Shown: positions 1-6,369, counted from the stretch's first letter. The stretch: 8,523 bases of DNA from Candidatus Dojkabacteria bacterium (GCA_020429485.1 JAGQLK010000039.1:1-8523); one strand, 5' to 3'. Notes: generated by a model from the letters alone, not told the origin. Made by a program: numbers and translations.

Positions 1-19
1 ATAAGCTATCAGAGCTTAT
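1..19. repeat. Perfect 7-bp inverted repeat upstream of the large orphan gene
   Basis: ATAAGCT (1-7) and AGCTTAT (13-19) are exact reverse complements separated by 5 bases. The repeat sits just upstream of the candidate extended -10 at 28-36, about where a -35 element would be, so it could be an operator. It could also be the end of a weak hairpin of an upstream gene, but no T-tract follows. The left arm touches the window edge and may extend further. Confidence 0.4.
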
Positions 20-27
20 ACCTCTTA

Positions 28-36
28 TGGTAGAAT
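28..36 (+). promoter_or_regulatory. Candidate extended -10 promoter of the large orphan gene
   Basis: TGGTAGAAT fits the extended -10 pattern TGn-TATAAT with one mismatch in the hexamer. The predicted transcription start is near 43, giving a leader of only about 12 bases before the ATG at 56. No good -35 is visible at the expected distance, which is usual for extended -10 promoters. Confidence 0.4.
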
Positions 37-55
37 TCGCCCATATCATTTGGAC

Positions 56-2491
56 ATGTCAGAAGCGTATACACTACCAATTAATCAATTTGAGGGTATT
101 CATCCCCTAGTAACTAATGTTTACTCAAGAACACCAGATACTTACTACCCACCACGAATTGTAAACGGAACTAATGATATCAATGCAACACCAGTTGGTT
201 TTCCATTCTTGCACCCAAGTATTATGACTATGTATGGATATCTCCCAACAGCCAGCAGAGTACAACTAAATGATCAGCTTATTTTTCCTAGGTCTGCAGC
301 ATACATGCTTCCTCAAACATCTTTCAGAGAACATGAAGATGGATGTATCCTTTATGAACCCGGCTATCCTTTTACTCTAGATCTTGAATCACAATTAGAA
401 GAATTTCAAGCTTCCAATCCAGTATCCGATTTACAGACAGACCAGAGATCTCTCGTAAGATATCGAGCACCTCTAGAACCGACTGGACTTTATAGATATG
501 AGTCACTTACAGAAGCTGAAGAGAGATTGAATAGTAGAATATTGATCGCTCAGATGTATTTCCAACAGAAAGCTTCAAGAATGCCAGCTAGAAAACTACA
601 AAGATATCTAGCTAGAAATGGGCCTAAGACGGATCTTGATCAATTAAATGATCTAGCTTGCGCAAGAATAGACTCAAGATTAAATGAAAGGCGAGAGGTA
701 CTCTGGGAAGCCATTAATTGGTTAGAACATGTGACGGGAGGTTATACATACCCAGCCTATTCACAAGTTGAGATGTTTCTAGGTAGCAACCAACTTGAAT
801 TGATGGATGCACAAGTTGAGGCTGCTTTTAGAGTAATTGAATATTTTGAAAATAGACACCCAGATATCCCTGTAGAAGATGCTGTGCGATTTTTATCTAG
901 GAGACAATCTATCGCATTTAATTTCTTGGAGCCAAAAGAGCAGAGAGCCACAATTAGGCTACCACGTCTATTTCAACGACTTCTTGCAACCGTGACCGAT
1001 GAGGAGCTACAGACACCTGGAGAGGTTGAACAAAACGTATATCAAGCACTTAAGAGAACTGCGTTGAGAGGAACACCGCCTGTTAGCCACGCCTATATGC
1101 AGAAAGTTCATGAAATTTGGACTCTAGAAGATATGACTTTACGTTCGGACACAAATGCTTCTGTGCTTAATCAATTATATTTCAGTATGCAGATGGCATT
1201 AGCCACAGATAATGTGTCAATACGTAGCGAAGTACAAAATATTATCAGGCAAACAAACCTAAAGGATCCATATTATATGTTTAGCTATCTATTACTTAAA
1301 CTCTCACAGTATTCTGTAGCACTTAACTCAGCGAACCCAGAGCAAAGTGCTATCATCGCATCACAAATGCTTGAAGAATCGACTTTTCTAAGAGGCTGTA
1401 ATGTCAGAGTCGATCAAGATGAAAGTACATTGTTTGATCAGTTTCAATCAGGAGCAATAGACAAGATGCTCTCAATAATTAATGACTTAGCATATCAGAA
1501 TCTCTATCCAGAATTATTTCGATATTTTGAACAAGCACAAGGTGCAAGAGATAATTGCCTTCCATCAAATAGAAACTGTGTTCCCATAATCATTCATAAT
1601 ACATACGACCTAATAACAAGACTTAGTTTAGCTAGCCAAGGATTTCCGCTACCTAAACTCTATAGAAGTGTATATGGTGCCTTCATTGAAGATACTCCTG
1701 AAGTTAGAGCAAAATGTGATGCTATTGGTATTGATATTTCAGAAGCAGAGGGAGATATCATACACGATAAGATAACCCAAGTACAAGCTGACCTATATAC
1801 TAGGCCAAATGACCCACTTTCTCATGAACTATTTGATGAAGAGAATTTTTTTGTGTGTTCCCACAAAAGTACATCAAAGCTTATGTTCAGATTTATCGAG
1901 GATCCTGTTGTAAATCAGAGACTATCAGATTTAGGTCTTGAATTCTCATCTTCAATGTCAACTGATAAAAAACTACTCGCATTAGAAGAGGCTTTAGCTC
2001 AATATCCAGATTGTTTCCCAATTATCTTAGAATATGTAACTACACGTCATGATACAAATAGAGCACGTATTTTCTTTGAGAATGAATTTATCCTAGATCG
2101 TGTTGTAACCGCTTGGTCAAGCTTATTGGCACCTGATCAACCAGTTAGATTAGTAAATGGGTACATTCGTGCAAGACACTACATTCATGATCAAGATATT
2201 CAAATAATTACCCAACCTATTCTAAGAGCTATAGCTCGAGGTGATTCTATTGCTGAGCTTCTGCATAGCATTTCTAAAGTTACTAATCAGGGGATTACAA
2301 GTAGAGCAATACATTTACATTTCGAAATAGATATTGAAAATATGTCAGATCCACTCAGATTAGAACTTCAGATAGGATTACGATCCGATACTAATGATAA
2401 TGAATTTGCTGATGCAGTTTATTATGACCCTTCAATCGACCCTATGACTTTCCATCAAGGGTTTAATGAAAGTCCATTTATAGGGCAATAA
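56..2491 (+). CDS. Large soluble protein of unknown function (about 811 aa)
   Basis: I do not recognise this protein. A single long frame ends in TAA. The frame also contains a TTG at 50, two codons before the ATG chosen here, and nothing upstream decides between them; an in-frame stop lies at 2-4. Numbered from ATG 56, residues 1-150 are rich in Pro, Tyr and Asn and look extended or irregular. From about residue 150 to 730 the chain is mostly predicted helices with many Leu/Gln/Arg/Glu residues, suggestive of a helical-repeat scaffold, though I cannot define a repeat unit. There is no signal peptide or membrane segment, so it is probably cytoplasmic. The C-terminal part (about 740-785) contains SRAIHLHF followed by LELQI, faintly resembling the end of a RelA/SpoT-type nucleotidyltransferase domain; this is weak and untested. 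The regulator gene follows 17 bases after the stop on the same strand but has its own promoter-like element. Coding status is secure from length; function is unknown. Confidence 0.85.
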   Translation: MSEAYTLPINQFEGIHPLVTNVYSRTPDTYYPPRIVNGTNDINATPVGFPFLHPSIMTMYGYLPTASRVQLNDQLIFPRSAAYMLPQTSFREHEDGCILYEPGYPFTLDLESQLEEFQASNPVSDLQTDQRSLVRYRAPLEPTGLYRYESLTEAEERLNSRILIAQMYFQQKASRMPARKLQRYLARNGPKTDLDQLNDLACARIDSRLNERREVLWEAINWLEHVTGGYTYPAYSQVEMFLGSNQLELMDAQVEAAFRVIEYFENRHPDIPVEDAVRFLSRRQSIAFNFLEPKEQRATIRLPRLFQRLLATVTDEELQTPGEVEQNVYQALKRTALRGTPPVSHAYMQKVHEIWTLEDMTLRSDTNASVLNQLYFSMQMALATDNVSIRSEVQNIIRQTNLKDPYYMFSYLLLKLSQYSVALNSANPEQSAIIASQMLEESTFLRGCNVRVDQDESTLFDQFQSGAIDKMLSIINDLAYQNLYPELFRYFEQAQGARDNCLPSNRNCVPIIIHNTYDLITRLSLASQGFPLPKLYRSVYGAFIEDTPEVRAKCDAIGIDISEAEGDIIHDKITQVQADLYTRPNDPLSHELFDEENFFVCSHKSTSKLMFRFIEDPVVNQRLSDLGLEFSSSMSTDKKLLALEEALAQYPDCFPIILEYVTTRHDTNRARIFFENEFILDRVVTAWSSLLAPDQPVRLVNGYIRARHYIHDQDIQIITQPILRAIARGDSIAELLHSISKVTNQGITSRAIHLHFEIDIENMSDPLRLELQIGLRSDTNDNEFADAVYYDPSIDPMTFHQGFNESPFIGQ

Positions 2492-2500
2492 TGATATAAT
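2492..2500 (+). promoter_or_regulatory. Perfect extended -10 promoter of the regulator gene
   Basis: TGATATAAT is an exact TGn-TATAAT extended -10, lying between the stop of the large orphan gene (2491) and the ATG at 2509. Transcription would begin around 2507, one or two bases before the start codon, so the mRNA would be leaderless or nearly so. No -35 stands out at 16-18 bases upstream, a region that is still coding. Confidence 0.6.
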
Positions 2501-2508
2501 TATTCATC

Positions 2509-3636
2509 ATGATAGTAGCGCAGTATTACAAATCCACCGCAGAAGAAATCCATAAGATCATTAGATCAAGAGAGCCATTTATTGTCTCGGGCATGTGTGA
2601 ATCAGGCAAGAATCTCACTTATAGGCAAACTCAAGACTTACTTTTGAGTAGTAAAGTGGTCGCGAATATATTTCTGATCGATTTAGTTGGAATAAATCTT
2701 AGCAACGACCAGATAACGATAAAGCAGCTAGGTACAACCTCAAGCGAAAAGATTAACTCATATGAGTTAGATTCATACATTCATAATAATTACTCGTTAG
2801 TTGAGACAACTATACTAGTGAATTTGAGCGATAATGAATCCGAAGATGATTTGCCAATATTGAAACAACTAATAAACCTTCGATCAAGTCTTGGCACTAA
2901 GTTCTCATTTGGTTTATTCTCATATGTTAATCTCATTAATCAAATTAAAGATAACCCATCTTTGGACAACTTACTTTCACGTAAGCTCATAAAGCTAATG
3001 CCTCTTGACCTAAATAACAGCCTAACTATGATTGATCGAAATGAACAGCTTTTCTCACTAAGGCTTAGTGATTCACAAAAAAAGAATATACATAAACTCT
3101 CTGGGGGCAATCCTGGACTTATAAAAACATTAGTTCAACATATATTTGATGAGAAGAATAGAACTGATACATTTTTTGATGACCAACAGGTAATTTGGAG
3201 ATTAAACCGTATTATTGAAGGTCTAAGCGAACAACAACTAGAAGTACTAAAACAAATTGCCAAAGGAAATAAAATCAAGAGTGATAACCAGGAGATTAGC
3301 TTTCTATTGAATTGGGGATTTCTAACAGCTGACAATAAAGATATCTTCTCGAAACTACTAGAGCACTTTCTGAAAAATACCAATAAACTAGCAAACCCCA
3401 ATATAATACTAACCGCAACTGAGTTGAAAATTTATAACTTTTTCCAGGATAATCTTAACTCTCTAGTATCAAGAGAACAGCTAGCTGAAATAATCTGGGG
3501 GACATCCTTTATCGAATCATACTCCGATTATGCAATAGATAGACACATTTCTAACTTAAGAAAGAAAATCTCTTCCAATAACTTAACAATGAAGATAGAA
3601 ACACAAAAGGCAAAGGGATTTCTTGCTTCTAGGTAA
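2509..3636 (+). CDS. STAND/AAA-like regulator with C-terminal OmpR/PhoB winged helix
   Basis: This is probably a DNA-binding transcription regulator of 375 residues. The N-terminal half resembles a P-loop ATPase: a Walker A-like GMCESGKN at 28-35 has the glycines and Lys34 but Asn35 where Ser/Thr normally coordinates magnesium, so hydrolysis may be impaired. A hydrophobic strand follows (53-60), and KLSGGNPGLIKTLV (196-209) matches the sensor-2-like sGGnPgl motif of STAND and ORC/Cdc6-like ATPases. Residues about 300-375 form a Trans_reg_C domain: LTATELKIYNFF, then SREQLAEIIWG, then the recognition-helix region DRHISNLRKKI, ending in the wing KGFLASR. No receiver domain is present, so it is not a classical two-component response regulator. 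In SARP/AfsR-type regulators the winged helix is N-terminal; here the order is reversed. Start ATG 2509 is supported by the extended -10 eight bases upstream. Three direct repeats with 11-bp spacing begin five bases after the stop and are a plausible target site. The ligand or signal is unknown. Confidence 0.8.
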   Translation: MIVAQYYKSTAEEIHKIIRSREPFIVSGMCESGKNLTYRQTQDLLLSSKVVANIFLIDLVGINLSNDQITIKQLGTTSSEKINSYELDSYIHNNYSLVETTILVNLSDNESEDDLPILKQLINLRSSLGTKFSFGLFSYVNLINQIKDNPSLDNLLSRKLIKLMPLDLNNSLTMIDRNEQLFSLRLSDSQKKNIHKLSGGNPGLIKTLVQHIFDEKNRTDTFFDDQQVIWRLNRIIEGLSEQQLEVLKQIAKGNKIKSDNQEISFLLNWGFLTADNKDIFSKLLEHFLKNTNKLANPNIILTATELKIYNFFQDNLNSLVSREQLAEIIWGTSFIESYSDYAIDRHISNLRKKISSNNLTMKIETQKAKGFLASR

Positions 3637-3640
3637 GAAT

Positions 3641-3669
3641 ACTCAGGACGAACTCAGGATTAACTCAAG
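3641..3669 (+). promoter_or_regulatory. Three 11-bp-phased direct repeats, candidate winged-helix operator
   Basis: ACTCAGGA (3641-3648), ACTCAGGA (3652-3659) and ACTCAAG (3663-3669) recur at exactly 11-bp steps. The first two copies are identical; the third matches in 6 of 8 positions. OmpR/PhoB-family winged helices bind head-to-tail on direct repeats of about 11 bp (as in the pho box), and the gene ending at 3636 encodes such a domain. The repeats lie about 35 bp upstream of the candidate -10 of the 85-residue gene, which lacks a good -35, consistent with an activated promoter. That the neighbouring regulator is the binder is inference. Confidence 0.55.
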
Positions 3670-3704
3670 CGCTTTAGCGGCAATCATATTAGAATCTGGC
3701 TAAA

Positions 3705-3710
3705 TATATT
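3705..3710 (+). promoter_or_regulatory. Candidate -10 of the 85-residue gene
   Basis: TATATT matches TATAAT at 5 of 6 positions and predicts a start near 3717, with an approximately 8-base leader before ATG 3725. The expected -35 region around 3682-3687 (AATCAT) is poor, which would suit activator dependence on the upstream 11-bp repeats. The region is AT-rich, so a chance match is possible. Confidence 0.35.
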
Positions 3711-3724
3711 TTAGTACTACTCAA

Positions 3725-3982
3725 ATGAAGATTCTACTTATACACAAAGCAGATCCCCATACTTCAAATTTAATAAAACTATGGAGAAAAAAAAGAACTG
3801 GCTTAGGTGATTTTTATCAACTGTCTTTACTTGGAGAATTAGAAGAAAATATCGAGTTAATAACTAGCCAGATCGAACGTGCAAAGACAATCTATTCGAT
3901 AGAAAAGATTATTATATTTTCAAAGACTCAATTACCAATAGGTGATTTAATCTCTGAAGTGGAATATATAACTAATTTTTGA
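3725..3982 (+). CDS. Small protein of unknown function (85 aa)
   Basis: I do not recognise this small protein. It starts with a beta-strand-like MKILLIHKA, then a basic stretch (LWRKKR, 19-24), a Glu-rich helix (LGELEENIELITSQIERAKTIYSI, about 35-58) and a second hydrophobic strand (KIIIFSK, 61-67), giving an alpha/beta pattern without membrane segments. It ends in TGA. There is no Shine-Dalgarno before ATG 3725. It lies 88 bp downstream of the regulator, behind the 11-bp direct repeats, and is the nearest gene those repeats could control. Coding is supported by an open frame with a plausible strand-helix-strand layout in a region with no competing gene; it could be a regulatory target or a partner of the regulator, but nothing shows this directly. 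Confidence 0.6.
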   Translation: MKILLIHKADPHTSNLIKLWRKKRTGLGDFYQLSLLGELEENIELITSQIERAKTIYSIEKIIIFSKTQLPIGDLISEVEYITNF

Positions 3983-4001
3983 CATTTTCTGACTTCACAG
4001 C

Positions 4002-4010
4002 TGATATCAT
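4002..4010 (+). promoter_or_regulatory. Candidate extended -10 upstream of the Gre-like gene
   Basis: TGATATCAT fits TGn-TATAAT with one mismatch. A perfect TTGACA at 3979-3984 lies upstream, but the spacer is 20 bases, longer than ideal. The predicted start is near 4017, giving a leader of about 55 bases before ATG 4072. A second option is TTAACG (4026-4031) with TATAAA (4049-4054) at a 17-base spacing and a short leader. I cannot choose between the two. Confidence 0.35.
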
Positions 4011-4038
4011 TGTAATAGCAGGCAGTTAACGATATCAT
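4003..4038. repeat. Direct repeat GATATCAT, two copies 28 bp apart
   Basis: GATATCAT occurs at 4003-4010 and 4031-4038. Each copy contains the palindrome GATATC and is abutted or overlapped upstream by another 6-bp palindrome (CAGCTG at 3998-4003, GTTAAC at 4025-4030). The pair lies in the 89-bp gap before the Gre-like gene. It may be a protein-binding pair, or simply two -10-like sequences in AT-rich DNA. Confidence 0.3.
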
Positions 4039-4071
4039 GCGATGGGTATATAAATAAAAGAGAAATATAAA

Positions 4072-4257
4072 ATGTACACAATCAAATTTAAGAATCTTAA
4101 GAAAAGAATTGAACTTGTTGATGAAAAATCAGCAGATCCCCGTAATGGAAAAATCTCAAAAGCTTCACCATTAGGCAGAGCAATAAATAGTACAAATGGA
4201 AAGGGGGATTTTAAAATCAATACTCCTATCGGAGAATTCGCATTTAGTTTAATTTAA
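4072..4257 (+). CDS. Stand-alone GreA/GreB C-terminal domain protein (61 aa)
   Basis: The whole protein corresponds to the C-terminal FKBP-like domain of the transcription elongation factors GreA/GreB. Diagnostic residues are ADP (21-23), GKIS (26-29), SPLGRA (32-37), GDF (45-47) and TPIGE (51-55), which follow the family consensus of deAd-GkIs-SPlGrAL-GD-TP-GE. The N-terminal coiled coil, which in GreA/GreB (about 158 aa) enters the RNA polymerase secondary channel and carries the acidic tip that stimulates transcript cleavage, is absent: only about 17 residues precede the domain, and the upstream sequence shows no remnant in frame. The domain normally docks on the RNA polymerase beta' rim, so this product could bind polymerase without cleavage activity and compete with full-length Gre, as Rnk-type proteins have been proposed to do. 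The role is inference. It ends four bases before the stop of the convergent membrane-protein gene. Confidence 0.75.
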   Translation: MYTIKFKNLKKRIELVDEKSADPRNGKISKASPLGRAINSTNGKGDFKINTPIGEFAFSLI

Positions 4258-4261
4258 TATT

Positions 4262-4783
4262 TCAATCATTTGAGTTATGAGTCAGATTACTAAGAACACC
4301 AAAACTAAACCAGTTGCGAAGATGACCAAGCTGCCAAAAATCATCGATAATATCAAAAATAAAGTGAGAAAGGATAGCCATACTCGCAAAAAAAAGCAAT
4401 TCAAATCTGTTATACGAAACAATAACCAGTAGGATAACAGCTAACAAACCTATCCAATTGTGTAACAATAATCCATTAAATTTTTTGTGATGAGTTGTTG
4501 CTAATATCATCGCTTGTTCAAAATCTAATTTCCTAATAGCTGATTTTATTTTTGCTGAGTATACCGATTGTGACATTGTTCTTATAAGGTAAACCAGTCC
4601 ATCCAAATCAATAAGATATGTGAAAACAACAAAAGTTAATATTGTTTTCCAATCACTTCTTCCTATAAGTAAAAATGAAACTAGATAGCCAATACTTGCT
4701 ACGATCAGATGTTGAGTATAATGCCTTAGTGGCTTATCATATCCAAAGTATTTATTATTATTAATTCTTTGTAAAAGCGACAT
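4262..4783 (-). CDS. Small integral membrane protein with His/Asp motifs, possible membrane-bound hydrolase
   Basis: This 173-residue protein has about four membrane segments (near 25-41, 46-66, 106-124 and 127-147). Polar residues lie inside or beside them: DLDG (59-62), a THHKK stretch (97-101), H108, and SHFIFDIIDD (139-148) followed by H154. This layout resembles the YdjM/DUF457 group annotated as membrane-bound metal-dependent hydrolases, which also have His/Asp residues at membrane edges, but the match is by pattern only. It is the last gene of a leftward operon: its ATG lies two bases after the CarS stop (TAATAATG), so translation is probably coupled. Context suggests a role in the membrane lipid pathway, perhaps a phosphatase-like step; this is speculation. 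An alternative is a structural membrane protein without activity. Confidence 0.7.
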   Translation of the reverse strand: MSLLQRINNNKYFGYDKPLRHYTQHLIVASIGYLVSFLLIGRSDWKTILTFVVFTYLIDLDGLVYLIRTMSQSVYSAKIKSAIRKLDFEQAMILATTHHKKFNGLLLHNWIGLLAVILLVIVSYNRFELLFFASMAILSHFIFDIIDDFWQLGHLRNWFSFGVLSNLTHNSND

Positions 4784-4785
4784 TA

Positions 4786-5337
4786 TTAGTATGGTACATC
4801 CTTTAATTTTAGTGCATACGCCACGACATTAGTTGTGAAATGCAAAATAATAAATACCACGAAAAGTATAAGATAATCTGTAAATGCTAGAGGAATATAT
4901 ACAGAAGAGAATAGAGAACCACCTATAATAAAATCTACTTGATCAAAAGGTATCCATGGACCACCTGGTTTAATTCCTATTCTTCTCTTGAAAAAGCTTT
5001 TAAATGCATCACCAAAAACAGCTCCAAACCCTAACAAACTACCCAGCACAACGCTTGAAATTCCCCCGTAGTCGATCTCTGATATGTCTCTAAGTTGCTC
5101 CCAATTCATATATAGATGCTTTTGTATTGCTACAACAGCTATCCCTGTTAAGATAGCCAAAACAAACCCTCTAATAGTTTTATGGTCACCTAATATTCTT
5201 TCACCTTTAAGCTTGAGATTAAAATCGATAGGGTAGGATAACTTCTTTAGACCAGGCACCTTCAATGCTAATACTGGAGCACTATTAGCTAAGCCGGCTG
5301 GCAGAAAGAAAAAGAAAAGAAACAGGATCTTATCCAA
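4786..5337 (-). CDS. carS: CarS-like CDP-archaeol synthase family protein (CTP:lipid-phosphate cytidylyltransferase)
   Basis: Members of this family transfer CMP from CTP to 2,3-di-O-geranylgeranylglyceryl phosphate in archaea, making CDP-archaeol. The 183-residue protein carries the main family signatures: LPAGLANSAPVL in the first membrane segment (12-23), PIDFNLKLKGERILGDHKTIRG (36-57), GD at 109-110, SFFKRRIGIKPGG (114-126), FDQVDF (131-136), and the C-terminal HFTTNVVAYALKLKDVP (166-182). About five hydrophobic segments place it in the cytoplasmic membrane. The length matches the family. The start is TTG at 5335-5337, because the next upstream in-frame codons are GGA, ATC and a TAG stop and no Met occurs until residue 77. 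The gene overlaps the stop of the kinase-like gene by 8 bases. In a bacterium the true lipid acceptor is uncertain: archaeal-type ether lipid, phosphatidic acid or another isoprenoid phosphate. Confidence 0.85.
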   Translation of the reverse strand: MDKILFLFFFFLPAGLANSAPVLALKVPGLKKLSYPIDFNLKLKGERILGDHKTIRGFVLAILTGIAVVAIQKHLYMNWEQLRDISEIDYGGISSVVLGSLLGFGAVFGDAFKSFFKRRIGIKPGGPWIPFDQVDFIIGGSLFSSVYIPLAFTDYLILFVVFIILHFTTNVVAYALKLKDVPY

Positions 5338-6262
5338 TCCGATCTAAGTAATAATTTAAATATTTCTTTGCCTGATTAGTAGTCATATTAGTTATGAACA
5401 AGCCCTTCTTTATCAAGGTAGAATCAGTTTCCCAAAGCCACCTTGTATCAATAAATTTCGCACCTTGCTCAGAAACAATTATGTTATCAGTTTTAGTTAA
5501 CCAGTCATATGCCTGAGCTACTACATATCTAGGCCTTGTATCAGGTAATAGTCCTTCCTCCATATTAAGTAGAAGAATTAGGAATGTTAACAGTGCCAAT
5601 TGCTTCTCAACCATGATTGGCATCTGATTATTTGGAATATCATGCAAGAGCTTACCTTTTACAAATTCTTGAAATATATAGTAAGTAAACTTTTGTTCAT
5701 TCTCTTTGGAGATGGATTTCCCATATAACAAGTATTCCTTAGGCAAAAAATTATAATATCTAACATCTTCGTCTAGTATTTCTTCAAAACGTTCAGAGAC
5801 TTTAAATTTATAGTATTTTTCAACCTTTTCTTTATATTTTTCAAGGCTATCTCTTATCTTCTTTTGTCTTTCATTGATCTTATCTAGTCTTGGGTGATAA
5901 TAATCTTCTGCTGTTCTGAAAAATCCAAAATATTCAATAAAGGTTAGATACAATTTATATTGTCTGGCAATTTCTTTCTTCTTGGGTAGAAAATACAGTT
6001 CAAATAAGTTGAGTAGTTTCTCCATTGGCATCGGTGGTATTTCAATTGTTGTATCTCCAAACAAATTTACTTCAATGTCCCATCTACCCTCTTTTACTAC
6101 CCATGGATAGTCTTTGAACTTAAATACGCGAGTATTCATACCGTTACTCAAACGTTTTACTGGGTGGTTTTTGAAGATTCTATCTATAGGTGCGACAACA
6201 AGTTTAGATGCTTTGGGTTCATACGTTGCATACTCTCTTAATTTTTCTTCGATTATATCCAT
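5330..6262 (-). CDS. Divergent protein-kinase-fold protein of unknown substrate
   Basis: This 310-residue soluble protein shows a kinase-like order of motifs, although each is weak. A possible nucleotide-binding loop, SNGMNTRVFKF (39-49), is followed by VVKEG (55-59), where Lys57 could be the ATP-contacting lysine. A long, very charged helical insert (about 94-160, including INERQKKIRDSLEKYKEKVEKYY) looks like a coiled coil. YYIFQEFVKGK (194-204) resembles a hinge. LLPDTRPRY (238-246) and DWLTKTDNIIV (253-263) could form the catalytic loop, with Asp241 or Asp253 and Asn260, and KFIDTRW (269-275) would supply the metal-binding Asp272 of a DFG-like site. I cannot name a family. It is the first gene of the leftward operon with carS (8-base overlap) and the membrane protein, so a lipid or small-molecule kinase feeding CarS is attractive; a pseudokinase or an unrelated fold remains possible. 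Confidence 0.75.
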   Translation of the reverse strand: MDIIEEKLREYATYEPKASKLVVAPIDRIFKNHPVKRLSNGMNTRVFKFKDYPWVVKEGRWDIEVNLFGDTTIEIPPMPMEKLLNLFELYFLPKKKEIARQYKLYLTFIEYFGFFRTAEDYYHPRLDKINERQKKIRDSLEKYKEKVEKYYKFKVSERFEEILDEDVRYYNFLPKEYLLYGKSISKENEQKFTYYIFQEFVKGKLLHDIPNNQMPIMVEKQLALLTFLILLLNMEEGLLPDTRPRYVVAQAYDWLTKTDNIIVSEQGAKFIDTRWLWETDSTLIKKGLFITNMTTNQAKKYLNYYLDRIG

Positions 6263-6286
6263 TTATAATTTAATTCAGTTGAAGCT

Positions 6287-6295
6287 AGTATATCA
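6287..6295 (-). promoter_or_regulatory. Candidate extended -10 promoter of the kinase-like/carS operon
   Basis: On the minus strand this reads TGATATACT, an extended -10 with a 5 of 6 hexamer match. Transcription would start near 6280, with an approximately 18-base AT-rich leader and no Shine-Dalgarno before the ATG at 6262. The form TGATATnnT is shared with the elements found before the regulator and the Gre-like gene. Confidence 0.5.
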
Positions 6296-6369
6296 TTACT
6301 TATGGCAAAATTTAAATACACATAGCACTGTTAAATGAATCAAAATTAACAAACGTCCAATCCTTAAAA

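Noticed and set aside
757..951. Minus-strand open frame of 64 codons inside the large orphan gene
   Set aside because: It lies wholly within a long confident gene on the other strand, has biased Ser/Cys-rich composition and no start signals.
3135..3401. Minus-strand open frame of 88 codons inside the regulator gene
   Set aside because: It is the reverse of a recognisable protein domain region, rich in Ser, Phe and Leu as expected of an antisense shadow.
3670..3679. Small hairpin CGC-TTTA-GCG as a terminator of the regulator gene
   Set aside because: The stem has only three base pairs with no following T-tract, so it is unlikely to terminate transcription.
3980..3982. UGA recoded as glycine (genetic code 25)
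   Set aside because: The 85-residue gene ends at TGA and the larger genes contain no in-frame TGA, so the standard bacterial code explains the window.
4035..4220. Minus-strand open frame of 61 codons opposite the Gre-like gene
   Set aside because: The plus strand here encodes a clear GreA C-terminal domain, and the reverse frame has no recognisable features.
6114..6338. Plus-strand open frame of 74 codons across the start of the kinase-like gene
   Set aside because: It covers the kinase-like coding start and the candidate promoter on the opposite strand; its translation looks like antisense of AT-rich coding DNA.
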